Assembly: GCA_026874595.1 (NCBI GenBank) | Contig: CM049321.1 | Location: 19,252,979-19,316,978, forward strand | Direction of reading: 5' to 3' | Length of the DNA stretch: 64,000 nt | Source of the DNA: Sipunculus nudus | Taxonomy: Eukaryota > Annelida > Sipuncula > Golfingiida > Sipunculidae | Shown: one piece after another, positions 26,665 through 38,431 of the stretch | Layout: each line of letters opens with the position of its first letter | Position numbering within the stretch: position 1 is the stretch's first letter | Translations under genes and position numbers: made by a program | Notes under the pieces: model-generated | What the model saw: the letters and a program-made list of their open reading frames with translations, nothing else | What the model was told of the DNA's origin: nothing | Databases searched by the model: none

Positions 26665-29600
26665 GTGGCTATACCTCTATCTAAACTCATTATATTGGCC
26701 TACCTGAGGATGTTTATCTCTAATCTCAGAGTCTATGACAGTAAGAGATGCATGTTGCCTGACTGGGCTCGGTTTCATCTGACTGTTTCGAAATTTGCAA
26801 TGGGCCCTGACCGGGTTAAGGGGTCCAAATCAGGTTTCGAAATGGGGCTATTCTTCCATCTAAACTCATTTTGTTGGCCAGCCTGAGGGTGTTTATCTCT
26901 AATCTCAGAATCTGTGACAGTAAGAGATGTTTGTTGTCTGACTGAGATCGGTTCCAGCTGTCTACAAGCAAATTTTTACTGGACCTTCACCCGGTTGAAA
27001 AGCCCAAATCAGGGTTCAAAATGTGGCTATACCTCTTTCTTAACTCATTATATTGGCCTACCTGAGGATGTTTATTTCTAATCTCAGAGTCTGTGACAGT
27101 TAGAGATGCATGTCGCCTGACTGGGAGAGGTTGCAGCTGTCTACAAGCAAATTTGCACTGGGCCCTGACCGGGTTAAGGGGCCCAAATCAGGGTTAGAAA
27201 TGGGGTAAAACCTCTATCCTAACTCATTAAATTGGCCAAACCGAGGGTGTTTATCTCTAATCTCAGAGTCTGTGACAGTTAGAGATAATTGTAACCTGGA
27301 TGGGCTGGGCTCTAACTATCTGCAAGCAAAATTGCAATTTGCCCTGACCGGGTTCAGGGGCCAAAATCAGGGTACGAAATTTGTTTTTATCCTCTATCTA
27401 AACTCATTTTGTTGGCCAACCTGAGGGTGTCTATCTCTAATCCCAGAGTCTGTGACAGTTAGAGATGTATGCCAACTTACTGGGCGGGGCTCTAACTGTG
27501 CTCAAGGAAATTTGCAATGGGCTCTGACCGGGCTGAAGGGTCCGAACCAGGGCTCAAAATGCGGCTATACCTCTATCTCAACTTATTATATTGGCCTTCC
27601 TGAGGATGTTTATTTCTAATCTCAGAGTCTGTGACAGTTAGAGATGCATGTCGCCTGACTGGGAGAGGTTCCAGCTGTTTACAAGCAAATTTGCTCTGGG
27701 CCCTGACCGGGTTGAAAAGCCCAAATCAGGGTTCAAAATGTGGCTATACCTCTATCTAAACTCATTATATTGGCCTACCTGAGGATGTTTATCTCTAATC
27801 TCAGAGTCTGTGACAGTTAGAGATGCATGTCGCCTGACTGGGAGAGATTCCAGCTGTCTACAAGCAAATTTGCACTGGGCCCTGACCGGGTTTAGGGGCC
27901 CAAATAATGGTTAGAAATGGGGTAAAACCTCTATCTCAACTCATTAAATTGGCCAAACCGAGGGTGTTTATCTCTAATCTCAGAGTCTGTGACAGTTAGA
28001 GATAATTGTTACCTGGATGGGCTGGGCTCTAACTATCTGCAAGCAAAATTGCAATTTGCCCTGACCGGGTTCAGGGGCCAAAATCAGGGTACGAAATTTG
28101 TTTGTATACTCTATCTAAACTCATTTTGTTGGCCAACCTGAGGGTGTCTATCTCTAATCTCAGAGACTGTGACAGTTAGAGATGTATGTCGCCTGACTGG
28201 GAGAGAGTTCAGCTGTCTACAAGCAAATTTGCACTGGGCCCTGACCGGGTTTATGAGCCCAAATCAGGGTTAGAAATGGGGTAATACCTCTATCCTAACT
28301 CATTAAATTGGCCAACCCGAGGGTGTCTATCTCCAATCTCAGAGTCTGTGACAGATAGAGATGGATGTAACCTGGCTGGGCTGGGCTCTAACTATCTGCT
28401 ATCAAAATTGCAATTTGCCCTGACCGGGTTCAGGGGCCAAAGTCAGGGTACGAAATGCGGCTATACCTCTATCTCAACTCATTATATTGGCCTGCCTGAG
28501 GATGTTTATCTCTCATCTCAGAGTCTGTGACAGTAAGAGATGCATGTTGCCTGACTGGGCTTGGTTTCATCTGACTGTTTGGAAATTTGCAATGGGCCCT
28601 GACCGGGTTAAGGGGTCCAAATCAGGTTTCGAAATGGGGCTATACCTCTATCTTAACTCATTATATTGGCCTACCTGAGGATGTTTATCTCTAATCTCAG
28701 AGACTGTGACAGTTAGAGATGCATGTCGCCTGACTGGGAGAGGTTCCAGCTGTCTACAAGCAAATTTGCACTGGGCCCTGACCGGGTTTAGGGGCCCAAA
28801 TCAGGGTAAGAAATGGGGTAAAACCTCTATCTCAACTCATTAAATTGGACAAACCGAGGGTGTTTATCTCTAATCTCAGAGTCTGTGACAGTTAGAGATA
28901 ATTGTAACCTGGATGGGCTGGGCTCTAACTATCTGCAAGCAAAATTGCAATTTGCCCTGACCGGGTTCAGGGGCCAAAATCAGGGTACGAAATTTGTTTT
29001 TATACTCTATCTAAACTCATTTTGTTGGCCAACCTGAGGGTGTCTATCTCTAATCTCAGAGACTGTGACAGTTAGAGATGTATGTCGCCTGACTGGGAGA
29101 GATATCAGCTGTCTACAAGCAAATTTGCACTTGGCCCTGACCGGGTTTAGGGGCCCAAATCAGGGTTAGAAATGGGGTAATACCTCTATCCTAACTCATT
29201 AAATTGGCCAACCCGAGGGTGTCTATCTCCAATCTCAGAGTCTGTGACAGTTAGAGATGCATGTCGCCTGACTGGGAGAGATTCCAGATGTCTACAAGCA
29301 AATTTGCACTGGGCCCTGACCGGGTTTAGGGGCCCAAATCAGGGTTAGAAATGGGGTAAAACCTCTATCCTAACTCATTAAATTGGCCAAACCGAGAGTG
29401 TTTATCTCTAATCTCAGAGTCTGTGACAGTTAGAGATAATTGTAACCTGGATGGGCTGGGCTCTAACTATCTGCAAGCAAAATTGCAATTTGCCCTGACC
29501 GGGTTCAGGGGCCAAAATCAGGGTACGAAATTTGTTTGTATACTCTATCTTAACTCATTTTGTTGGCCAACCTGAGGGTGTCTATCTCTAATCCCATAGT

Positions 29601-31662
29601 CTGTGACAGTTAGAGGTGTATGCCAACTGACTGGGCGGCGCTCTAACTGTGCTCAAGCAAATTTGCAATGGGCTCTGACCGGGCTGAAGGGTCCGAACCA
29701 GGGCTCAAAATGCGGCTATACCTCTATCTCAACTCATTATATTGGCCTTCCTGAGGATGTTTATTTGTAATCTCAGAGTCTGTGACAGTTAGAGATGCAT
29801 GTCGCCTGACTGGGAGAGGTTCCAGCTGTTTACAAGCAAATTTGCTCTGGGCCCTGACCGGGTTGAAAAGCCCAAATCAGGGTTCAAAATGTGGCTATAC
29901 CTCTATCTTAACTCAATATATTGGCCTACCTGAGGATGTTTATCTCTAATCTCAGAGACTGTGACAGTTAGAGATGCATGTCGCCTGACTGGGAGAGGTT
30001 CCAGCTGTCTACAAGCAAATTTGCACTGGGCCCTGACCGGGTTTAGGGGCCCAATACATTAGAAATGGGGTAAAACCTCTATCTCAACTCATTAAATTGG
30101 CCAAACCGAGGGTGTCTATATCTAATCTCAGAGTCTGTGACAGTTAGAGATAATTGTAACCTGGATGGGCTGGGCTCTAACTATCTGCAAGCAAAATTGC
30201 AATTTGCCCTGGCCGGGTTCAGGGGCCAAAATCAGGGTACGAAATTTGTTTTTATACTCTATCTAAACTCATTTTGTTGGCCAACCTGAGGGTGTCTATC
30301 GCTAATCTCAGAGACTGTGACAGTTAGAGATGTATGTCGCCTGACTAGGAGAGACTTCAGCTGTCTACAAGCAAATTTGCACTGGGCCCTGACCGGGTTT
30401 AGGGGCCCAAATCAGGGTTAGAAATGGGGTAAAACCTCTATCCTAACTCATTAAATTGGCCAACCCGAGGGTGTCTATCTCCAATCTCAGAGTCTGTTAC
30501 AGATAGAGAGTGATGTAACCTGGCTGGGCTGGGCTCTAACTATCTGCTATCAAAATTGCAATTAGCCCTGACCGGGTTCAGGGGCCAAAATCAGGGTACG
30601 AAATGCGGCTCTACCTCTATCTCAACTCATTATATTGGCCTGCCTGAGGATGTTTATCTCTAATCTCAGAGTCTGTGACAGTAAGAGATGCATGTTGCCT
30701 GACTGGGCTCGGTTTCATCTGACGGTTTGGAAATTTGCAATGGGCCCTGACCGGGTTAAGGGGTCCAAATCAGGTTTCGAAATGGGGCTATTCTTCCATC
30801 TAAACTCATTTTGTTGGCCAACCTGAGGGTGCTTATCTCTAATCTCAGAGTCTGTGACAGTAAGAGATGTATGTCGTCTGACTGAGATCGGTTCCAGCTG
30901 TTTACAAGCAGATTTTTACTGGACCTTCACCCTGCTGAAAAGCCCAAATCAGGGTTCAAAATGTGGCTATACCTCTTTCTTAACTCATTATATTGGCCTT
31001 CCTGAGGATGTTTATCTCTAATCTCAGAGTCTGTGACAGTTAGAGATGCATGTCGCCTGACTGGGAGAGGTTCCAGCTGTCTACAAGCAAATTTGCTCTG
31101 GGCCCTGGCCGGGTTGAAAAGCCCAAATCAGGGTTCAAAATGTGGCTATACATCTATCTTAACTCATTATATTGGCCTACCTGAGGATGTTTATCTCTAA
31201 TCTCAGAGACTGTGACAGTTAGAGATGCATGTCGCCTGACTGGGAGAGATTCCAGCTGTCTACAAGCAAATTTGCACTGGGCCCTGATCGGGTTAAGGGG
31301 CACAAATCAGGGTTAGAAATGGGGTAAAACCTCTATCCTAACTCATTAAATTGGCCAAACCGAGGGTGTAATCTCTAATCTCAGAGTCTGTGACAGTTAG
31401 AGATAATTGTAACCTGGATGGGCTGGGCTCTAACTATCTGCAAGCAAAATTGCAATTTGCCCTGACCGGGTTCAGGGGCCAAAATCAGGGTACGAAATTT
31501 GTTTTTATACCCTATCTAAACTCATTTTGTTGGCCAACCTGAGGAAGTCTATCTCTAATCCCAGAGTCTGTGACAGTTAGAGATGTATGCCAACTGACTG
31601 GGCTCGGTTTCATCTGACTGTTTGGAAATTTGCAATGGGCCCTGACCGGGTTCAGGGGTCCA
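26632..31662 (+). repeat. Array A long-range duplicate block, copy 2 (offset 23,292)
   Basis: The partner of 3340-8370. It ends near 31662, where the monomer switches to the GGGGTAATACC type while copy 1 at about 8370 continues as GGGGCTATACC. Beyond this point the array becomes clearly more diverged toward its inner edge. Confidence 0.8.
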
Positions 31663-32670
31663 AATCAGGTTTCGAAATGGGGTAATACCTCTATCCTAAC
31701 TCATTAAATTGGCCAACCCGAAGGTGTCTATCTCCAATCTCAGAGTCTGTGACAGTTAGAGATGGATGTAACCTGGCTGGGCTGGGCTCTAACTATCTGC
31801 TATCAAAATTGCAATTTGCCCTGACCGGGTTCAGGGGCCAAAATCAGGGTACGAAATTGGGTTATACCTCTATCTAAACTCATTTTGTTGGCCAACCTGA
31901 GGGTGTCTATCTTTAATCTCAGAGTCTGTGACAGTTAGAGATGTATGCCACCTGACTGGGCGGATCTCTAACTGTCCTTAAGCAAATTTGCATAAGGTCT
32001 CTGACCGGGTTGAAGGGCCCGAATCAGGGCTCAAAATGCGGCTATACCTCTATCTCAACTCATTATATCGGCCTACCTGAGGATGTTTATCTCTAATCTC
32101 AGAGTCTGTGACAGTTAGAGATGCATGTCGCCTGACTGGGCTCGGTTTCATCTGACTGTTTGGAAATTTCCAATGGGCCCTGACCAGGTTCAGGGGTCCA
32201 AATCAGGGTTCGAAATGGGGCTATTCTTCTATCTAAACTCCTTTTGTTGTCCAACCTGTGGTTGCTTATAAACTCAGAGTCTTTGATAGTTAAAGGTGCA
32301 TTTGGTCTGACTGAGAGTGGTTCCAGCTGTCTACAAGCAAATTTTTACTGGGCCCTCACCGGGTTCAAGGGCCCAAATCAGCGTTCAAAATGTGGCTCTA
32401 CCTCTATCTTAACTCATTATATTGGCCTACCTGAGGATGTTTATCTCTAATCTAAGAGTCTGAGACAGTTAGAGATGCATGTCGCCTGACTGGGAGAGGT
32501 TCCAGCTGTCTACAAGCAAATTTGCACTGTGCGGGGCTCTAACTGCCCTCAAGCAAATTTGCAATGGGCTCTGACCGGGATGAAGGGCCCGAATCATGGC
32601 TCAAAATGCGGCTATACCTCTATCTCAACTCCTTATATTTGCCTACCTGAGGATATTCAACTCTAATCTC

Positions 32671-32678
32671 AGAGTCTG
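32671..32678 (+). repeat. 8-bp target duplication, left copy
   Basis: AGAGTCTG lies immediately before the CAG terminus of the transposon and is repeated immediately after its CTG terminus at 34968-34975. The uninterrupted satellite monomer has this word once (CTCAGAGTCTGTGAC). Eight-base duplications are characteristic of hAT-superfamily transposition. Confidence 0.95.
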
Positions 32679-34967
32679 CAGCGGCGTACCTAGCCTCATT
32701 GCCGCCCGGGGCGGTTTTAGAAATTGCCGCCCCTCTAACAAAACATTACAAAACTGGATAACATATTGAAACATATCGTTTCAAATGTCCTTGTTACAGG
32801 CTCGTATTTGACAACAACGCAATTATATGGATTCACTCGCAGGGAATTCTTCCGCCACATATTAAATAGCAGACATCTTTTTGCTATTGTAAATCAAAAG
32901 ATCGCTCGAAGCTTAAACAAGTATATTTCATTATGAAGTGAACAGAAAGGAATAAAACGAATAAATTGTAACTATAAACAGATTACACTGCAGGATACAC
33001 ATATAATGGGAAATTGACCTTTCATCATTCATGTAAACACGATTCATGATTGCTTTAAACTCAACTTGGGAAAAAACTTTATTTTGTGATTGTTATTTCA
33101 TTCTCGACGCATTAAAATACTTTGTCACATCTATAATTCCACCTCTTGTTATCGCATATGACAGCAGGTACACCTAATAGAGCTATTGAGATATGCATGC
33201 TACTGCTGCACGCAAGTCATTTAGTCTTTACTAAAACAGCGTAATTCATGAGTTAAGCATATATATGTAGGCAGGGCTTGTTTATCTTTTTTCACCAAAA
33301 AAATACAATGTTTGGCTAAACTGACTTTGTTTAATTTAAATATCCTCAAAGTTAAAACATACTTTAATTCAAGGCTACATCAAAATCATTTTAGAATTAT
33401 AATGATTATGCAGTTTGCGAGGTTTTATTTATAAACTTATGACTATTTGTTATTCAATAAAGTATTTAAATGAATTTCAAGTAATGATATAATTTAAATA
33501 TATGTTATAATTTAATTTCAAATGATTTGTCACAATATACAACAATTGTCTGTAGGTAGTGGATAATGAAACTGTTAATAACAGAATTAACAGTACAGGT
33601 AAATATATCTTTAATATAAGTTTTGAACTCTAAAAGTTAAAACTGATACTTGATACGTATATTGAACATGTGGCTAAGTGGCCAGGGGGATTCATCCCGC
33701 CCGGAGAGTTTTAATAGAATTATATTTTAAAGTTAAAATAATTCCTATATAGGTCTGGGTGTTTATTGTGTTTTTTTTTCCACGTTACATAAAAGATCAT
33801 GCAGGTCATATTGGTTAATCAAAAGACACAGGCATTTAGGTAGTACTCATTATTTACACGATGGTGTAAACGCCTTTATTTTAACGAGACTGATGTTAGA
33901 GTATGAAGAATCATGGAAAAAGGGCATTTCAGGTTGTTTCAGGCTGTTTAAATATCCTGGAATTTCGGGAATTCAAGCGTTCAAGAATGGAAATTCTTAA
34001 TACTTTCCAAGGAAAGAGCAACACAATTCGTCAAAATAATTTCGCAGAATATAAACGACAGACACCCCACCCCCACTACCTGGTGCCATTGGTCTTCTGG
34101 TAGGGGTTTTCCCTGGTGATTATCAGATGCTGCTAGGGATTTCTGTAAACGACGACCGCCCTGAAATGCAGGCTTTTTGCATGATTGGTTAGTTTATCGA
34201 TGGCGTTCTGACATTGCAAGACCACAGATCTAACAAAGAATAACTACAGATACTAGTATATATTTATTGCCTTTGATTTAGAGATCGTCCGCAAATAATT
34301 TCGTTGGTTCCACCGCCAAATTTTTAATATCTGAAATTCTTGAAAAGGGACAAAAGGCAAAATTTGAACTTTTTGAGGAACCCCTTCTGCCACTGATTAT
34401 ACTAAATCCCAGAAATGCCGCGCCCCCCCCCCCCCCCCAAAAAAAAAGGGTGCAGAACGTTCGCTAATAAATTGGTAGGTTCCACTGTCCAGTTTATAAT
34501 CCCTGGAAAACTTGAACATGGGACAAAAAGGCCAAATTTGTACTTTTTGTGGATCTCCTTAAGCCACTGATTAAACTAAATTCCAGAAATGCCGCCCCTA
34601 AAAATGTGCAAATCGTTCGCTAATCATTTGGAAGGTTAAAAGTCCAGTTTATTATCCCTGGTATACCTGAACATTGGACAAAAAAGTTCAAATTTGTACT
34701 TTTTGTGGAACTCCTTATGCCACTGGTTAAACTTAATCCCAGAAATGCCGCCCTTAAAAATGTGCAAATTGTTCGCTTATCATTTGATAGGTTCCACTGT
34801 CCAGTTTATAATCCCAGGATAGTTGAACATGGGACAAAAAGATCGAATTTGTACTTTTTGTGGAATTCCTTGTGCCACTCATTATACTAATTCCCCGAAA
34901 TGCCGCCCCCCCCAAATGTGCCGCCCGGGGCGGACCGCCCCTGCCGCCCCCCTTAAGTACGCCACTG
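32679..34967. mobile_element. hAT-like non-autonomous DNA transposon
   Basis: A 2289-bp element inserted in a satellite monomer. Its left end reads CAGCGGCGTACCTAG and the reverse complement of its right end reads CAGTGGCGTACTTAAG, giving short imperfect terminal inverted repeats. Both ends also carry the GC-rich self-complementary word GCCGCCCGGGGCGG within 45 bp of the terminus. An exact 8-bp target duplication (AGAGTCTG) flanks it. The CAGYG terminus together with the 8-bp duplication is the established signature of the hAT superfamily. No transposase is visible: the longest frame (33903-34103, 66 codons) has no recognisable hAT or BED features. The element is therefore non-autonomous and would need a transposase in trans. 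Four tandem subterminal units occupy its right third. Confidence 0.92.
34285..34925 (+). repeat. Four tandem ~156-bp subterminal units in the hAT-like element
   Basis: The units start at about 34285, 34459, 34615 and 34771. Units 2 to 4 share the start GTTCGCTWAT, then TCCAGTTTAT, then GTACTTTTTGTGGA, and end with GAAATGCCGCCC. The first is more diverged and is lengthened by a poly-C/poly-A tract at about 34423-34447. Such subterminal arrays in hAT elements can be transposase-binding repeats, but that is inference here. Confidence 0.85.
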
Positions 34968-35120
34968 AGAGTCTGTGACAGTTAGAGATGCATGTTGCCT
35001 GACTGGGCTCGGTTACATCTGACTGTTTGGAAATTTGCAATGGGCCCTGACCGGGTTCAGAGGTCCAAATCTAGGCTATTCTTCTATCTAAACGCATTTT
35101 GTTGGCCAACCTGAGGGTGC
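34968..35120 (+). repeat. Inner end of satellite array A beyond the hAT insertion
   Basis: Begins with the right copy of the target duplication and continues the interrupted monomer (TGTGACAGTTAGAGATGCATG). It runs through the TGACTGGGCTCGG and GACCGGGTTC segments to GAGGGTGCTTA and then stops at a short (TA)n at 35121-35136. Part of the monomer middle is deleted (CCAAATCTAGGC). This is the inner boundary of array A. Confidence 0.9.
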
Positions 35121-35136
35121 TTATATATATATATAT

Positions 35137-35253
35137 CCGACGAAAGCAACGAGTTGTTCATCTCTGTTGAATTACTGCATGGCCGGGGCGCTGAAATTTC
35201 CTGCTACGGTACAGATTTATTGGAAATATTTAGAACGGAAATCGACAGAGTTT
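35137..35253. other. Unique spacer between array A and the LINE-flanking repeat
   Basis: About 117 bp with no similarity I can see to the satellite, the hAT-like element or the LINE. It ends exactly where the direct repeat begins (AATGTAAAT). Confidence 0.6.
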
Positions 35254-35888
35254 AATGTAAATATGGGAATGGATGATTCCTTCACTTGATCGTGCTGCTG
35301 TCCTAGGCTGACATATGACCTTTATCATAATTCTGGGGTTTTTTTGTGTTATTTTGCAGGTAAAATATCCTTTTGTTAACCAATATGTATGGGCTTGAGA
35401 AACACTGACATAATTTCGCGGCATCAAACTCTTTAAGCGGGGTGATAAAATAATGAGAAATTCTCAATCCTTGTTTTCTAAGGGAGATGCCTAAAAATCC
35501 CGGGGGGGGGGGGGGGGGGGGGGCTTATTACGTTATTACGATCCATGGTGTTGTAAACTTGAAGCAGTGTTTGATCATTGCACTTATGAAAGTAGAACTG
35601 AAGGAATGAAAGTATAATTATAGGTCGGCTTATATATGTCAATCTGCTCTTGTCCACTCTGACCATTTTTCATACAAGCCCAGTTCTGTGGCCATGGTGA
35701 TGACAGTTAAATTTCTGTAATTTATTAATAATCAGAATTATAGACTGATTACATTTCTGAATTTACTATGAAATATTATATGTCTTAAACTGGTTTATAA
35801 TTAACTTATCTTTGAAATATATTAAATAACTTATTTTTAAATGTTATACTTCATTGTAAATTCTTTGAAAGGTCTCACAGAAAATGAG

Positions 35889-35937
<49 letters not shown>

Positions 35938-36031
35938 AAAGTTGTCCAAACTTTGATTACCCTCCAACTTCAACGAGTTGTCCTCCACCCTTTGAAGAAA
36001 GAAAATTGACGTCACTGATAATGCTCAAATA
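35254..36031 (+). repeat. Direct repeat flanking the LINE, copy 1 (778 bp)
   Basis: Matches 42012-42814 from AATGTAAATATGGG to CTCAAATA. Outside simple repeats I can see only two substitutions: G versus A in TATATATRTC near 35636, and G versus A in AATRCTCAAAT near the right end. The length difference comes from a shorter (AT)n part of the microsatellite and one fewer G in the poly-G run at 35502-35523. It is non-coding, and its boundaries coincide with the two ends of the LINE. It is best read as one half of a very long target-site duplication. Confidence 0.9.
35888..35936 (+). repeat. (AT)n(GT)n microsatellite, short allele
   Basis: A short ATATAT run followed by about 18 GT units. The corresponding locus in the second direct repeat (42648-42719) has a much longer AT part, so it has changed length since the repeats arose. 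Confidence 0.9.
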
Positions 36032-36169
36032 TTGTTGTTGTTAAGCTTTATTTCCGCCAAATTGACGATTACAACAGACAATATACATGCATTGATTTTG
36101 AATTAATAATGACAATATAATGAACATATTAATCAATAGAATAAGCATATTGATAATACTAGAGTCAAA
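36032..36169 (-). other. LINE 3' UTR with polyadenylation signal and (AAC)n tail
   Basis: On the minus strand the sequence runs from the ORF2 stop to GGCGGAAATAAAGCTTAACA and a few further AAC units at the element end. AATAAA is present, and the terminal simple repeat takes the place of a poly(A) tail. Several LINE clades end in short tandem repeats that are thought to match the reverse-transcription start. Confidence 0.75.
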
Positions 36170-38428
36170 TCAAAATACTGCCTGTGTGAGCTGCTTGAGC
36201 AGATTAATGACAGGAGAACAAGAATATATAAATAAAACAGCTCTGTATACAAACACCAGATTCATTTCAGAAGTCCAATCCGCTTGTTCTGGTAAAGTTT
36301 TGCCGAAGAAATATGGCAGCAACTGCTGTTCAGAAAGATTATTAAGAAATACACTCAGTGTGACTGGTAATTTATCAGTTATAAAGTTCCACATTAGGTC
36401 TCTCTCTTCTTGGCATTTATAACAACTAACCACAACATGCAAATACAGATTATTAAAAAATATACCACAAAATGGACACAAAACTTCTATCTCAATTTCC
36501 GTATCCAGATTTAACACCTGCATAGCTACAAATTGGATCTTCTCATAAGACCCGACAAACCGGCGCGCAGTCTCCCATAGAATAGAAGGAATAAATAGGT
36601 CCTCTTGAATATCACTAAAATACAAAAAGTTTCTGTGGTCCTTTATTCTGTTTGAATATTGTTGTTTTTCAAAAATAATAATTTTATTAATAATTGCGCT
36701 TTTCCAAAAGTTCTTCCCTGGGAATCTACCAGAAACTAAATATTCTAACAGGTGCTCGTATAACCCATATCTTTTGACAATCTTTACAATGTCTGGTATA
36801 TAACCATCTTTACAACTCTCTTGGCATGTTAAATGAGAGACAAGTCTATACTGAAAGACCTGTGTGGAAGGCTGCTGGCTGTGACCACAACATAATCTCG
36901 CTAAGTAAGTTAATTTAGATTTATCTATCCATGCTGTTATACGAGGGAGCCCAATCATAGACAAAACCTTATCAGAACAGCTTCTTCTATTAAATCCTTG
37001 CATAACCTTGACACAAAAACGATTCATTCTCTCCAGCAATAATGATTCTGTACTGCCAAGATGAAACCATAATTCAGAACCATATAAACACTTAGGTATA
37101 ACCATTGACCGATATAAATTAGCACACGTTAACGGATTCAAGCCTTTAGGACGAACTCCTGTACCCACTAGAGACAGCAATGCACCTTTACCTGTTCTAC
37201 ATGCATTTCTAGTTCGCTCAATGCTGTGAAAATTAGAATCAAGAATTATGCCAACGTGTCTCTGACTGTTTACACGTCTCAATGGGGAATTACCAAGTTT
37301 CCATGAAAACCTCTGCATGGACTTATCACCAGAACCAAATACTAATATAACCGACTTCTCACTATTATAGGTAAAACGCCATTGCCTGCTATATTCATAA
37401 CATATGTCTAGCATACGCTGCAGTCCATTTGGCGAGGTGGACAACAGAGAAATATCATCGGCTAATGACGGTGAACCAACGTATATATTGCCTATGAGAG
37501 CACCATTTCTAGATTTTCTCAAATTAAGAAGAAGGTCGTTTATGTAGACTAAATAAAAAAATGGGCCAAGCACACTACCCTGTCTGACGGACTGTTTTAC
37601 TTGAAACCATTTACTCTGAAAGCCGCCATAAAGCACGGCGCTTTTCAAATCAGTATAAGTGTTAATCAAGATTCTCCCGGCCTTTCCTCGTATACCCAGT
37701 TTATACAACTTTACAAAGAGTCCTTGGTGCCAGACGACATCAAAGGCTTTCTTAGTATCGAGAAAACATGAATAAACCCTTGAGTTTCGCTCAATATTGT
37801 ATAACACACATTCCTGAAGAATAAAAGAAACATCAATAGATGAAAGGCCACTTTGGTAGGCGTACTGCATTGGATCAGGAAAATTAAAATTCTGCTGGAC
37901 TAACCAACCTTGAATACGGGTCAACATAATTTTATCAAATATTTTACTAATGACTGGAAGCAAAGTAATGCCCCGATAATTATCGGGAGAATCTGCTCTT
38001 TTTTGGGGACATTTCAGCAAGGTTAGAACTAAACCTTGTTTCATTTCACCAGGAAAATACTCTAGCTTCCAAATAATTTTAAATAAATAAGTAAGATGTT
38101 CTATCAAGTGGTATCCACCAAATATGAAATGCTCATTAACGAGCTCATCCACGCCACCTGCTTTGTTACGTTTCAGGTCCTTCACTGCATTGCTTACCTC
38201 GGACATCTCTATATCTCTATCTAAAGTGTCATCGATATTTCTAAAAGAAGATTTTATATAATCAGTTAATACTTTCTCAATATAAACTTTATGATTAATG
38301 TCAAAATTATCATTTTCTTGAGGACTATATAACGACGAAAAATAATTGGACCAACCATTGGCTATGTCTTCCGGATTTCTATAGCAATTCCCATCAAATA
38401 ATATCTCGCTTGTAAGAACGCATTTCTT

Positions 38429-38431
38429 TCA
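38429..38431 (-). other. In-frame TGA inside LINE ORF2
   Basis: The endonuclease-side frame ends KRQR-stop here and resumes in the same frame with KKCVLTSEILFDG. A C-to-T transition turning CGA into TGA would explain it. The stop separates the endonuclease from the reverse transcriptase. Confidence 0.85.

Larger units (their letters stand above)
1925..32678 (+). repeat. Satellite array A, ~179-bp monomers
   Basis: A head-to-tail array of about 170 monomers. Spacing between successive GTCTGTGACAG landmarks is repeatedly 179 bp. At least five monomer subtypes alternate, separable at the segment after the landmark: the GCATGTCGCC, ATAATTGTAACC, GTATGCCAACT, GCATGTTGCC and GTATGTCGTC types. Conserved boxes include CAGAGTCTGTGACAG, GCAAATTTGC, CCTGACCGGG and TTGGCC. 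Subtypes recur in fixed order, giving higher-order repeats that are annotated separately. Monomers at both ends (about 1925-2340 and about 31660-32678) are more diverged, as is usual for array edges, and the centre is the most homogeneous. Open frames of 60-73 codons recur inside it, but they follow the repeat period and are not genes. It could be a centromeric, pericentromeric or subtelomeric satellite; the sequence alone does not decide. Confidence 0.97.

Noticed and set aside
2163-32450. Recurring 60-73 codon open frames in array A
   Set aside because: They recur with the satellite and its higher-order period, start in mid-monomer and cross monomer borders. The 179-bp unit is not a multiple of three, so they are by-products of the repeat.
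33903-34103. 66-codon frame inside the hAT-like element as a transposase remnant
   Set aside because: It shows no hAT dimerisation, BED finger or catalytic motif and is no longer than expected by chance.
36120-36422. 100-codon plus-strand frame
   Set aside because: It is antisense to the C-terminal part of the LINE ORF2.
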